A stretch of DNA of 64,000 nucleotides from Lacicoccus halitifaciens (GCF_040544485.1 NZ_JBDZDV010000008.1:62001-126000), one strand, 5' to 3'. Shown: positions 1 to 8,160, counted from the first letter of the stretch. A program made the numbers and translations. The notes: generated by a model from the sequence alone, not told the origin.

Positions 1-11
1 TAATTCAACAA

Positions 12-52
12 TAAAAAAAGATGCTGCATATTGACTTTAATATGCAACATCC
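12..52 (-). terminator. Rho-independent terminator of the first oxidoreductase gene
   Basis: On the minus strand a long hairpin with TGCATATT/AATATGCA arms is followed by a run of seven T. It begins four bases after the stop codon at 56. Confidence 0.85.
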
Positions 53-55
53 TTT

Positions 56-988
56 TTAATTTTTGATGATTTCCTCACCGATTTCCTGTATGACTTCATC
101 CACTGGGCGCTTCGAAAATTTAAGGCCGAGCATGACGTGGTCGACACCCATCTCTTCCAGTTCCTGAAGATAACTTTTCAAATAATTGATGCCGGTCCTG
201 AAACCGAGGTGGATCTGCTGGGGCTTGTAATCCGGATCTTCATGGAGGTCCAAGGACAGCGACTGGATGAACGGCTTATGGACCTCACTCCCCTGCCGCC
301 ACCTGCCGATGAATATTTCCTGCATATCACGGGCCCTCGGATAGGTCATCCAGCCGTCGCCGTTCTCCGCAATCCATTCATGCGTCTGGCTGCTGCTCCC
401 CGTGACGAACACCGGTATGTCATAGAGTGCCGGCTTCGGCAGCATGTCCCCGGTCCATATATTCACGTGTTCCGTAGAAATCCTCGGCTCATCATCATGC
501 CACAGCCGTTTGATGACATGGAACGTCTCCCTAAAGATCTCCGCACGCCTCGATTTATCCACCCTGTATGCATCGAACTCGATCGGCCGGTCACCCGTGG
601 CGAGCCCGAGCAAAAGCCGCTCGCCTGAAATCCTGTCGAGTGATGCCGCAGACTTCGCAATATCGATCGGATGCCGGAACGTCGTGATGATGCTCCCCAT
701 GCCGAGCGCAATCTCCTCCGTATGTGCCGCAATATAACTCTGAAAAATCCACGGGTCGTACATCTGCCCGGCATCGCCGAAATTGACCGTATCATTCAGC
801 GGGATGTCGCGCGCCCAGAGTGCTGCGAATCCCATCTCCTCGGCGAGCTTTGCCCGCTCGACCTGGGTTGCGAGATCCATCTTTGGCACACTCTTCCTGT
901 AATCTTCGAGCGGAAAAGAAAGGCCGAGCGTCATCTTCCCACGTTTAAGCACTTTATTGAACCCATGATGTTTTTTGAATTTATGCAT
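56..988 (-). CDS. Luciferase-like (LLM class) flavin-dependent oxidoreductase
   Basis: Probable FMN/F420-type monooxygenase of the bacterial luciferase TIM-barrel superfamily, about 310 residues. It resembles the BA3436-type oxidoreductases: an early LGLSFPLEDY segment, a GFAALWARDIP motif, a GSIITTFRHP strand, GERLLLGLATGDRPIEF and a C-terminal GVDHVMLGLKFS strand. Substrate is unknown; the family acts on varied small molecules with reduced flavin. The start is placed at the ATG at 988, behind AAGGAGG; a longer reading frame runs upstream through the terminator of the preceding gene and is not credible. It lies downstream of a frameshifted phosphatase on the same strand but is separated from it by a terminator, so it probably has its own promoter or depends on read-through. 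Confidence 0.85.
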   Translation of the reverse strand: MHKFKKHHGFNKVLKRGKMTLGLSFPLEDYRKSVPKMDLATQVERAKLAEEMGFAALWARDIPLNDTVNFGDAGQMYDPWIFQSYIAAHTEEIALGMGSIITTFRHPIDIAKSAASLDRISGERLLLGLATGDRPIEFDAYRVDKSRRAEIFRETFHVIKRLWHDDEPRISTEHVNIWTGDMLPKPALYDIPVFVTGSSSQTHEWIAENGDGWMTYPRARDMQEIFIGRWRQGSEVHKPFIQSLSLDLHEDPDYKPQQIHLGFRTGINYLKSYLQELEEMGVDHVMLGLKFSKRPVDEVIQEIGEEIIKN

Positions 989-1003
989 GCAAGACCTCCT
1001 TGG

Positions 1004-1038
1004 GGAAATAAAAACCGGTGGATGATGATCCCCACCGG
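1004..1038 (-). terminator. Terminator between the broken phosphatase and the oxidoreductase
   Basis: The minus strand reads CCGGTGG, a loop, CCACCGG, then TTTTTATTT. It sits nine bases past the phosphatase stop codon and just before the ribosome binding site of the next gene. Confidence 0.8.
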
Positions 1039-1046
1039 ATGTACGT

Positions 1047-1804
1047 TTAATGTCCTTCCTTTGCTGCGACCATGGATGTGATTTTCTCATCATTGAATAT
1101 CTTCCGGGCGTTCTCCTGCATTGCCTCGGCCTGCACTTCGCCGAATTCGCTCCTTATGATATCGAGTGCTGCGGGCATTCGGAACGGGCGGCTCTCTGCG
1201 TGATGGGCATCACTCGCCACCACGTGGATCAGGTTTTCCTCGATCATTTTAAGGCCTGTCCTTTGGAGTTCCGGGCCGAAATCGCCGGTGATGGAACCTG
1301 CGGTTACCTGTGTGACGATGCCCTTTTGGACAAGCGGGTGCAGTATCGCCGGGTCCTCTGCGATCGGCCTGCAGCGCTCCGGATGGGCGATGATCGGCCT
1401 GTAGCCGTTATCCATCAGCTCATCCAGCACCGTTTCATAGTACGGCGGCAGCGCATCGAACGGCAGCTCAATCAGTATATAGTCCGTATCGTTCAAAGTC
1501 GTGCTGAGCCCGTCGCGCAGTTCTTCCATGATATGTTCATTGATGCGGATCTCCTGTCCGTGATGGACGTTGATGTTGATGTCTTCCTCTTCAATGATTT
1601 CGTGAAGTGTTTCGATTTTAGAAAATACTTTGCCCTTCGGGGTGTAATGGAAGCCTGCATGGTGGTGCGGGGTATCATGACATCCGTGATCCCCTGCCCT
1701 TCCGCCTGTTTGAGCAGGTCGCGCGCTTCCGTCTTTGAAGTGGGGCCGTCATCAGTGTTGATCAACAGATGGTTATGAATATCGATCATTAAATTCAGCT
1801 CCAA
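1047..1804 (-). pseudogene. Frameshifted CpsB/CapC-type tyrosine-protein phosphatase (PHP domain)
   Basis: Two overlapping reading frames together give a full PHP-family phosphotyrosine phosphatase. The first frame holds MIDIHNHLLINTDDGP and GITDV; the second, after a one-base frame change near 1672-1680, continues with TPHHHAGFHYTP, EIIEEEDININVHHGQEIRI, PIIAHPERCRP and DAHHAESRPF. These are the metal-binding motifs of CpsB/YwqE, and they match the intact paralogue at 11478-12284 motif for motif. In the frame as written, the first part runs into low-complexity Arg/Ser/Thr sequence and stops. Start is TTG at 1804 or ATG at 1789, after GGAGGAG. The simplest reading is a one-base deletion, so an inactive gene; a sequencing error cannot be excluded. 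The intact copy sits with its kinase; this one has no kinase partner. Confidence 0.8.
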
Positions 1805-1957
1805 TTTATTTTTTGACTCTCCTCCATGCTACCATGAAAGGTGAAATATTTCCTACGGCACCCCTTCAATATAGTATATATTCTGTATAATAATTCAAAA
1901 TTTAGAGATAACTATGTTAAAATGGGAATTGTGTATTTCAAAAATGGAGGTCTTTAT

Positions 1958-2389
1958 ATGTGGCATGTGAAAAAGTACGATGAATTGGAACTTGATGAAC
2001 TGGAGGAAATCCTGAGCTTGAGGCAGGATACTTTTATTCTGGAACAGGAAAGTTTCTTCCGGGACATAGACGGCAGGGACCAGGATGCACTGCACGTCTT
2101 CAAGAAAGAGGACAGCACCATCAAAGCATACTGCAGGATGGAAGACGAGGATGACCATACATACATCAGCCGTGTAATCGTCAATCCGGCATACAGGGGC
2201 CAGGGCTTCGGCAGGGAGATCTTCCGCTACGGCACGGAACTCGCCAAGGAAAGGCACCCGGGCAAAATTGTGCGCATAACAGCCATGTCCTACCTGCTCG
2301 ATTTCTATAAGTCATTCGACTATGAACCCATCTCCGAAGAATACGACATCGCAGGACACAATCACATCGACATGGAACTCACTCCGTAA
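1958..2389 (+). CDS. GNAT family N-acetyltransferase (ElaA-like)
   Basis: A 143-residue single-domain acetyltransferase. The ElaA-type pattern is visible: LRQDTFILEQESFFRDIDGRD near the start, YISRVIVNPAYRGQGFGREI (acetyl-CoA pyrophosphate loop R-G-Q-G-F-G) in the middle, and a C-terminal YKSFDYEPISEEYD motif. Substrate unknown. The ATG at 1958 follows GGAGG by a normal distance, so the 39 codons in frame upstream are not used. A terminator hairpin follows directly. It stands alone between minus-strand genes. Confidence 0.85.
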   Translation: MWHVKKYDELELDELEEILSLRQDTFILEQESFFRDIDGRDQDALHVFKKEDSTIKAYCRMEDEDDHTYISRVIVNPAYRGQGFGREIFRYGTELAKERHPGKIVRITAMSYLLDFYKSFDYEPISEEYDIAGHNHIDMELTP

Positions 2390-2395
2390 AATGAA

Positions 2396-2446
2396 AATAA
2401 CAAGAACCGATGAAGTGAATTGTTGACACTTACGGCTCTTGTTATT
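2396..2446. terminator. Terminator hairpin, copy 1 of an inverted duplicate
   Basis: AATAACAAGA ... CTTGTTATT pairs over a long stem and ends the acetyltransferase gene on the plus strand with TTTTTATT. The asymmetric loop (GATGAAGTGAATTG...) recurs in inverted orientation at 4360-4407, on the far side of the AT-rich gene. Confidence 0.8.
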
Positions 2447-2462
2447 TTTATTATATATAGAA

Positions 2463-4175
2463 TCACTTTTTGTTCTGCATTATTTCGTAATCAAATTTAT
2501 TTTCTATATTTTCGAAAGTGCCGCCTAATCCAATTCTTTTAACTGTATCTATTTCATTGATGATGTAAGATAAAGTTTCTCTTACATAAAAATCTAAGTG
2601 CCCGTTTAAATGATCAATTTGTTGGTTTGTTTTAGCTGAATGAATCAAGTTATTCCTCAGACGATATATTCTATATATATGCCATTCTATTCGTTCTCTG
2701 TGCTTTTTAACAAGGCTAATACTGTAAGATATGTCGTTAACTACTTTAGATAATTCTTCAACACGATGATAGAGTAACGAATAATCTTCCAACTTAACCT
2801 TTAATAACTTCTTCATTTCTTTATCTTTTAAAATCTCTCCGATATCATCTTCAATTTCTAAACTATTACCATCACATTCCAGTGTTTTAATCGATAGCCT
2901 TTCCAGCTCTTCTACGAAATTTTTAACTAAATTGTTTTTGTAGTTATTAGACAAAAGTTTGGGGACAATTTTAATAATATGTTCAATATTATTATTATAA
3001 TGACCTAATTTAAGCAACGACTCTAAGCTGCTCCATAGCATCAGTAAAGTTGTTTCCTGAGAATTTGGGCGGGAACCAATACTATAATTTCTTAAAGAAC
3101 TAAAAATCCTATCCCTATCATTTTGATGATTTCTTCCCAAATCTTCCAATTCCTCTAATATAGTACTGTATTCTTTATGTAGGAAGCTCCGTTCTTTATT
3201 TCCATTGGAAGTGTAGAAATTATTCACTGAAATTAGCTTGTATCTTTTACTAGAAGGCTCTTCTAATAAGAAAATGATATTCTCTTTATTAAGTCTGACT
3301 GTATCTCTATTGAAAGCGTGAAGTGATGTCTCCCGTTCAATCTTCTCCATCTCGTCGGAAATACTTAAATAAATATTATCTTTAAAGACTTCAAAATCAC
3401 GTTCTAAATATATTCCCTTCTTAACGTTAGCATTTTTACTACCTCCTACTAACTGTAAAATATCTTTATTATTATATATATTTTCAGTGAAATTCCATTG
3501 GCTCTTGTTATAATTTGATATTTCTATAAATAACTTGCCTTTCGAGGTAATTCTATATTCTTTTTTTAATAAGAAATCACTAAAAAGATCATACCTCCTC
3601 TCAAAACTTAAATCGTTTTTATCAAATATTTCATGAAACTTTGCTGTAATGCTCCTTGTCCGTACTCCATTATTTAAGAACTCAGAAACTAATTGAGTAG
3701 TCAACTTGCTTATAATGTCATAATTATTTTCATTAATCGCTTTTTTTAAATCGTTAATTATAAAATTTGTGTAGCCTTCTTCTTCTAATCTATCAATCAC
3801 GAAATCTACTCTATATTTTAAATGGAGAATATTCTCGTTCTTACCTTCAGAAAAATGTTTCTTATTAAACTCGAAAATATCCTGTTTAATTTTAGAAAAA
3901 TGTGCATTATAAACAGGGTCGTTCTTTATACTATCTTTTAATTCATTTATTAGAGTAGATAAATTCGAAGGATTGAGGTCCCCTCTTAAAACCAGTGGAA
4001 TAACTTCCCTTATTTCATATAATAATGATTTACTATTATGTAATTTATATTGGTAGGAGTTAAAAGTTTTATAGAACAATAACTCTTTAATTCTTTGGAC
4101 AAAAAAACATTCAGCTTTAGAAACGATATTAAATTTTTCAATCAACACACTATCTTTCAAATCTTTAGTAGCCAT
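2463..4175 (-). CDS. Large AT-rich protein with C-terminal HEPN-like domain, function unknown
   Basis: A protein of about 570 residues that I cannot assign to a named family. It is charged, helical and rich in Asn, Lys and Ile, with no membrane segment or signal peptide. Near the C-terminus lies RNNLIH (about residues 507-512), the R-X4-H pattern of HEPN nucleases, preceded by IEWHIYRIYRLR and followed by long helices. An upstream stretch, ETTLLMLWSSLESLLKLG, resembles the helix before the HEPN core in ApeA-like and other phage-defence proteins. Base composition is far more AT-rich than every neighbour, which points to recent transfer. The ATG at 4175 follows a GGGGTG site; a TTG at 4187 is the alternative. 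The gene sits alone between two inverted copies of one terminator. A defence or abortive-infection role is inference from the motif and context. Confidence 0.6.
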   Translation of the reverse strand: MATKDLKDSVLIEKFNIVSKAECFFVQRIKELLFYKTFNSYQYKLHNSKSLLYEIREVIPLVLRGDLNPSNLSTLINELKDSIKNDPVYNAHFSKIKQDIFEFNKKHFSEGKNENILHLKYRVDFVIDRLEEEGYTNFIINDLKKAINENNYDIISKLTTQLVSEFLNNGVRTRSITAKFHEIFDKNDLSFERRYDLFSDFLLKKEYRITSKGKLFIEISNYNKSQWNFTENIYNNKDILQLVGGSKNANVKKGIYLERDFEVFKDNIYLSISDEMEKIERETSLHAFNRDTVRLNKENIIFLLEEPSSKRYKLISVNNFYTSNGNKERSFLHKEYSTILEELEDLGRNHQNDRDRIFSSLRNYSIGSRPNSQETTLLMLWSSLESLLKLGHYNNNIEHIIKIVPKLLSNNYKNNLVKNFVEELERLSIKTLECDGNSLEIEDDIGEILKDKEMKKLLKVKLEDYSLLYHRVEELSKVVNDISYSISLVKKHRERIEWHIYRIYRLRNNLIHSAKTNQQIDHLNGHLDFYVRETLSYIINEIDTVKRIGLGGTFENIENKFDYEIMQNKK

Positions 4176-4255
4176 AGGACACCCCAAACACTTCCAATAT
4201 TAATTTGTTGAATATTATTGTCTATAATAGTATACTAGGTATGTAGATAATAACA

Positions 4256-4319
4256 AACAGTGATTACTCACGATGTGCTGAGTCTTAGTACCCACATCGG
4301 AGGTCACTGTTTTTTTTTT
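4256..4319 (+). terminator. Strong terminator with no gene in front of it; possible small RNA 3' end
   Basis: ACAGTGA/TCACTGT and CGATGTG/CACATCG arms form a two-part stem followed by nine or more T on the plus strand. No plus-strand gene precedes it; TATAAT-like and TATACT-like hexamers lie 20-40 bases upstream (4220-4237). It could end a short RNA of about 80 nt divergent from the AT-rich gene. Expression is not shown by the sequence. Confidence 0.55.
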
Positions 4320-4359
4320 AATTTTCCAATCTGTTTTAGAAACTAAGTCTTATTATGAC

Positions 4360-4407
4360 AATAAGAAGAGCCGTAAGTGTCAATTCACTTCATCGGCTCT
4401 TGTTATT
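4360..4407. terminator. Terminator hairpin, copy 2 (inverted relative to copy 1)
   Basis: The same stem as at 2396-2446, but the loop reads in reverse complement (GTAAGTGTCAATTCACTTCATC). It sits six bases beyond the stop codon of the TSUP gene (4413). Confidence 0.75.
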
Positions 4408-4412
4408 TTTAT

Positions 4413-5159
4413 TTATCTCACCAAAAGCAGTACCGCAAAGAAGATGATCGCGATAATCAGGAACCTCTCCAGCAGCTTGTCCGGCATAACGCTTGCGTAC
4501 TTCCCGCCGAGGAAGCCGCCGGTGGCGGATCCGATGGATAAGGCGATCGCGAAATCCCAGCTGATGAGGCCGTTCGCTATAAAGACGAATGTGGAAATTG
4601 ATATGTAGATTGTTACAACGAGCACTTTAAGGCCGTGCATCTCGGCCATCGGGATCTGCGGGACGAGTGCCAGAAGCGTCAGCATGATGAAGAATCCGAC
4701 GCCCGCCTGGAGCGCCCCGCCGTATATGCCGATGAAGACGAAGGCGATGAACAGCAGTACGAGTGCGACTTTCGAATTGAACATGCCTTTCAGGTACCGC
4801 TGAGGCTTGATGATCAAAAGCACCGCAAAAATGATCATGAAGGTCGCAAGCAAGTTGTCGAACGTGCGGTCGGCGATATCCACGGCAAGCTGTGCGCCGT
4901 ATATTGAAGCAATCGTCGTCGGCACCGCAAGTGCGAGCCCGAGCTTCCAGTTCAGGTGCCCGTTCTTGTGGAACTGGTACATCGCGAAGAGGTTCTGGAA
5001 CATGATTGCGATCCTGTTCGTGCCATTTGCGACCGTCGACGGCAGCCCGAAGAATATGAGCAGCGGCAGCGTCAGCATCGATCCGCCGGCGGAGATGATG
5101 TTAATGAAGCCGACCCCGATGCCGACACAGAGCACCGCGAGTAAAGGTATGAAGTCCAT
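4413..5159 (-). CDS. TSUP (TauE/SafE) family membrane transporter
   Basis: A 248-residue polytopic membrane protein of the sulfite/sulfoacetate exporter family. The diagnostic N-terminal repeat is present, GVGFINIISAGGSMLTLPLL followed by GLPSTVANGTNRIAI, and the second half carries AGVGFFIMLTLLALVPQ and a GSATGGFLGGKYA motif. About eight hydrophobic segments are visible. The family moves sulfur-containing or organic anions; the substrate here is unknown. The ribosome binding site in front of the ATG is weak (AGAAAG). It is a single gene on this strand, ended by a hairpin shared with the flank of the AT-rich island. Confidence 0.85.
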   Translation of the reverse strand: MDFIPLLAVLCVGIGVGFINIISAGGSMLTLPLLIFFGLPSTVANGTNRIAIMFQNLFAMYQFHKNGHLNWKLGLALAVPTTIASIYGAQLAVDIADRTFDNLLATFMIIFAVLLIIKPQRYLKGMFNSKVALVLLFIAFVFIGIYGGALQAGVGFFIMLTLLALVPQIPMAEMHGLKVLVVTIYISISTFVFIANGLISWDFAIALSIGSATGGFLGGKYASVMPDKLLERFLIIAIIFFAVLLLVR

Positions 5160-5234
5160 ATGATTACTTCTTTCTATAATGTTTGTACTTAATCATACCA
5201 GTTTGATGTGCCGATTTCATCAGGATTTTGAAAT

Positions 5235-5261
5235 GGAAAAACCCCGGCGGATCGCCGGGGC
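5235..5261 (-). terminator. Terminator of the pyridoxamine-oxidase-like gene
   Basis: CCCCGGCG/CGCCGGGG stem with a three-base loop followed by TTTTT on the minus strand, just past the stop codon at 5273. Confidence 0.85.
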
Positions 5262-5272
5262 TGCCATGGTAT

Positions 5273-5707
5273 TTATTTTGTGAAGTCCACAGTTTCTGCT
5301 GGAGTATCCAGGTTCTCCTTGTCGTTCATCACCTTGATGGATTCCGGTTCGATCTTCAATACGATGAAATCCGGATCGTCCTTCGAATCGAAGTACGTCT
5401 TGTCCTGATTCTCCCACAAATGGTCAAGTGTCTCCTGATCTTCTACGATTTCGACTTTGCCGTCGACTTCGAGGAAGCTGTCGTTCGACGTCTCCTCATA
5501 GCCGAGCAGCACATGCGTGTTCGGATTCTTCTCGATTTCATCCACTTTCAAAGTATCCTTCGACGTCTTCGTGTAAAGCGTATGGCCGTCATTGTAGAAA
5601 ATCATGTAACGGCTGTTCGGCTTGTCGCCGGAAATCGTCGACATCACGCCGACCCTGGATACTTCCAGTATATTTTCAATTTCTTCAATCACTTTTTCTT
5701 GTTCCAT
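5273..5707 (-). CDS. Pyridoxamine 5'-phosphate oxidase family protein (general stress protein 26-like)
   Basis: A 144-residue split-barrel flavin-binding protein. It opens with EIENILEVSRVGVMSTISGDKPNSRYM, the FMN-contacting strand pattern of the GSP26-like group, and continues with KTSKDTLKVDEIEKNPNTHVLLGYEE. It is shorter than true PNP oxidase and lacks the C-terminal PLP-site motif, so it is probably a flavin or other cofactor-binding stress protein rather than a vitamin B6 enzyme. A GAGGTG site precedes the ATG. Monocistronic, with its own terminator. Confidence 0.8.
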   Translation of the reverse strand: MEQEKVIEEIENILEVSRVGVMSTISGDKPNSRYMIFYNDGHTLYTKTSKDTLKVDEIEKNPNTHVLLGYEETSNDSFLEVDGKVEIVEDQETLDHLWENQDKTYFDSKDDPDFIVLKIEPESIKVMNDKENLDTPAETVDFTK

Positions 5708-5789
5708 CCAAAATCACCTCAACCGTAGTATTCCACTGAAGTAAGGATGGTAAACATGTGGGGTGGCAGGTGTAATAAAGACGGCAGGG

Positions 5790-5985
5790 CCGCATAAGTC
5801 CCCGCAGATTTCCATAGTTATACGAATATCGGGGCGAGATTCGTACAAGTCTGCCGAGGATTAGCAGTTATACGAATTCCGTCTTCATATTCGTATAAGT
5901 CCCCTTGAAGCAGGAAGTAATACGAATTTCGATCTCCTAATCGTATAAGTCTCCTGGAAATAGAAAGTAATACGAATCGCGTACG
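5790..5985. repeat. Palindromic repeat array with exact 50-bp period
   Basis: ATACGAAT occurs with its TACGAAT core at 5821, 5871, 5921 and 5971, each time 50 bases apart. Between them stand TCGTACAAGT or TCGTATAAGT at 5841, 5891 and 5941, and a degenerate GCATAAGT near 5793. Each unit can pair ATACGA with TCGTAT. No gene is seen in this intergenic stretch (5708-6279). Confidence 0.8.
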
Positions 5986-6034
5986 CCCCTTGCCTCACTA
6001 CAGTATTTGCCGCAATAAAAATCTGCAAAATAAA

Positions 6035-6072
6035 AGCCGCTGAGAATCCTGATGAGGATATCCCGGCGGCTG
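6035..6072 (-). terminator. Probable terminator of the second oxidoreductase gene
   Basis: AGCCGC and ATCCT arms pair with AGGAT and GCGGCT; the minus strand continues TTTTATTTTG. It lies about 200 bases beyond the stop codon at 6280, on the far side of a short repeat pair. Confidence 0.6.
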
Positions 6073-6099
6073 TTAGCTGTTATTTTTCAGGGGTTCTTA

Positions 6100-6228
6100 T
6101 CAATCCGATTTCAAGGGCATATTCACAGGTCTTCAAATCGGAATTTTATTAAGAATCCGAGCTCAACGGCTGGCTCCCTCATTAAAATCCGATTTCATGA
6201 CATATTTCGAAGTCTCAAGATCGGATAC
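6100..6228. repeat. Two imperfect palindromic repeat units
   Basis: ATCCGATTTCA ... TCTTCAAATCGGA (from 6103) and ATCCGATTTCA ... TCTCAAGATCGGAT (from 6187) are two copies of one roughly 40-base unit, each able to pair ATCCGAT with ATCGGAT. A partial AATCCGAG lies between them. They differ in sequence from the 50-bp array just upstream. Confidence 0.65.
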
Positions 6229-6279
6229 AGCTCCCCACCTACATCAAAGGCGGATAAAGATAAGGCGTACTTTATTCAA

Positions 6280-7287
6280 TTAATCTTCAAACCACAAATC
6301 GGCAAGCATCTTCATAGACTGCTTACGCTTCTCAGGGTCATGCGTGTATGTGACGACGATCAGTTCATCCACGTCGGTCTCTTCAACGAAGTCTTCAAGC
6401 TTTTGCTTCACCGTCTCCGGGGAGCCGACGGCTTTAAGGCTGAACATGCCGTCCATCATGGCGCGTTCTGCCTCCGTGCCGAGTTCTTCCGGATCCACAG
6501 GCGGTTGCAGCGGACGCTGCTTGCCGGTCTGCATATCCATGAGCATCTGTTGGGAGGTCGTCCAAAGCTTTTCCGCTTCCTCGTCCGTCGGCGCAACGAT
6601 CACGTTGATGCCGGCCATGACGTAAGGTGCCTCAATCTGTGCCGTCGGTGATTCGGTTGAGAACGCCGAGCGGTAGATGTCGATTTTCTCCTTGTAGTTG
6701 TCCGGCGTGAAATGCGTCGCAATGGAGTAAGGCAGGCCGAGCTGGCCGGCGATGGATGCACCGTTCACGCTTGAGCCGAGCACCCAGATCGGGATGTGTG
6801 TCCCCGTGCCGACAGTGGAAGTGACCGGGACGCTCTTGCCCATGCCCTCATCGCTGAACCAGCCGATCATATCGTAAATCGAGTTTGCGAAGTTCTGCGC
6901 ATCACTGCTCGAACGCGTGATGAGCTGGGATGTGCGGCTATCCGTCCCCGGTGCACGCCCGAGTCCAAGGTCTACCCTGTCCGGATGCATCTGTGCGATG
7001 GTGCCGAAGTTCTCCGCCACCTGAAGCGGTGAATGGTTCGGCAGCATGATGCCGCCGGAGCCAACACGGATATTTTCCGTACGGTCGGCCGCCATGCCGA
7101 TCAGCTGTGCCGTCGCCGCGGATGCGAGGCTCTTCGTATTATGGTGCTCTGCAAACCAGAGCCTTTTGAACCCGAGCTGATCCACGAGTTCCGCATTTTC
7201 CATCGCAGACTCGATAGATTCCCTCACCGTCTGGCCTTCGGATATCCCGACAAGCTCCAGTAGATTGATTGGTACATGTTTCGTCAT
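6280..7287 (-). CDS. LLM class flavin-dependent oxidoreductase (MsnO8/YhbW-like)
   Basis: A 335-residue luciferase-superfamily protein of the group-1 type. It has the hallmark opening NLLELVGISEGQTVRESIES, the FKRLWFAEHHN active-site strand, RVGSGGIMLPNHSPLQVAENF and VDLGLGRAPGTD, and a C-terminal VDELIVVTYTHDPEKRKQS. Such proteins use FMNH2 and O2; the substrate is unknown. It is unrelated in detail to the oxidoreductase at 56-988, which belongs to another subgroup. AAGGAG precedes the ATG at 7287. It is a single gene; a hairpin about 200 bases downstream may end the message. Confidence 0.88.
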   Translation of the reverse strand: MTKHVPINLLELVGISEGQTVRESIESAMENAELVDQLGFKRLWFAEHHNTKSLASAATAQLIGMAADRTENIRVGSGGIMLPNHSPLQVAENFGTIAQMHPDRVDLGLGRAPGTDSRTSQLITRSSSDAQNFANSIYDMIGWFSDEGMGKSVPVTSTVGTGTHIPIWVLGSSVNGASIAGQLGLPYSIATHFTPDNYKEKIDIYRSAFSTESPTAQIEAPYVMAGINVIVAPTDEEAEKLWTTSQQMLMDMQTGKQRPLQPPVDPEELGTEAERAMMDGMFSLKAVGSPETVKQKLEDFVEETDVDELIVVTYTHDPEKRKQSMKMLADLWFED

Positions 7288-7477
7288 TTGATCCGTACTC
7301 CTTCATATATAATTACATTCAATCACGATTGATATAAAAGTTTTCCATAGAACACCGTACCATTATCAGGAAACTGCCTCAAATGATTGAGCCTCGTAAC
7401 ATCCTGGACAAGAAAAAATCGGCTGACAGATGTTTAATAGCCATCCGTCACCGATTCAATATAAAAATTAAAATGAT

Positions 7478-7699
7478 CTACTTTTTGCTATTAAAGTATT
7501 CCTCTGTCACTTTCAACTGTTTCTTCAAAATCTCTTTCCATAAATGCCCTCTGACTTCTCCTGTCCCTCTGGAAACTCTAGTTCTTTTCACTTCCCCATC
7601 TTCCATTTGTTTCATGAAATATTTGTGATGGGTTTTAGTCTTATACTCTTCCCTTCCGTCTCTTCAGCAAAATCTTTCTATCTCTTTCCAGGTTGGCAT
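7478..7699 (-). pseudogene. HicA-like toxin with in-frame stop (TGA at codon 12)
   Basis: Reading from ATG at 7699 gives MPTWKEIERFC, a TGA at 7664-7666, then RDGREEYKTKTHHKYFMKQM and continuing in the same frame to VTEEYFNSKK and a TAG at 7478-7480, 73 codons in all. The pattern, a short protein with a D-G-W-x-x-Y-like turn, a HHKY motif and a basic middle, is that of HicA-type mRNA interferases paired with this antitoxin family in Firmicutes. A conserved Trp after D-G is also replaced by Arg. One base change would restore the frame at TGA. The start overlaps the 3' end of the antitoxin gene, as usual for such operons. The toxin is therefore probably dead. It is too short and broken to appear as a normal gene call. 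Confidence 0.7.
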
Positions 7700-8106
7700 C
7701 GGATAAGCGATCTTAAACTTTCTTTATTATCTTGAGATAGAATATTCATGATATATGGGAAGTGGGATTGTCGGTTGGGAGAATTGAAATACATATTAAA
7801 ATTATCCATATAATCTTCTGCATACTCCAGCAATTCATCTGTCAATAAGTCCAACGCAGTCTCTTCTGTTTCACCATTCTCCACGAGGTCGAATTCTCTC
7901 AAGGAAACAGTTACAGAACCATCATCCTCTAAAAATGTTTCTGCATTGAAAGTAAATGGTTCCAGAATCACTTCTAAATGATCGGTGTTAAGAGCAACCC
8001 ATTCATCTCTATTTCTTTGAACAAAGCGAGGTCCCGCATGTACGACGTCATCGTTAAACTGGCTCCAATGCTTTCTGACATCTGTAGCTTTCATGGTATT
8101 TCGCAC
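7678..8106 (-). CDS. Antitoxin of a HicA-like toxin-antitoxin pair
   Basis: A 142-residue protein. Residues 1-60 look like a Phd/YefM-type DNA-binding segment (MKATDVRKHWSQFNDDVV), followed by a HicB-like part with DGSVTVSLREFDLVENGETEETALDLL and AEDYMDNFNMYF; the C-terminus HFPYIMNILSQDNKESLRSLI is also typical of this family. The GTG at 8106 is chosen as start because GAGGAGGG stands five bases upstream; the ATG four codons later is too far from it. The downstream toxin frame overlaps the last codons but carries a stop. An imperfect palindrome overlaps the -35 region of the likely promoter, consistent with autoregulation by the antitoxin. Confidence 0.7.
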   Translation of the reverse strand: MRNTMKATDVRKHWSQFNDDVVHAGPRFVQRNRDEWVALNTDHLEVILEPFTFNAETFLEDDGSVTVSLREFDLVENGETEETALDLLTDELLEYAEDYMDNFNMYFNSPNRQSHFPYIMNILSQDNKESLRSLIRCQPGKR

Positions 8107-8129
8107 GAAAACCCTCCTCTCTTGATTTA

Positions 8130-8160
8130 ATTATATCTTAAAGCGTACGTAACGTACGTT
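8130..8160 (-). promoter_or_regulatory. Likely toxin-antitoxin promoter with overlapping operator
   Basis: On the minus strand TATAAT (8130-8135) lies about 25 bases before the GTG start. At 8141-8160 two CGTACG motifs nine bases apart form an almost perfect inverted repeat that covers the expected -35 position. This is the usual place for an antitoxin operator; binding is inferred. Confidence 0.5.

Noticed and set aside
7383..7735. Plus-strand open frames between the oxidoreductase and the antitoxin
   Set aside because: They are antisense to the broken toxin gene, which explains the coding-like sequence better.
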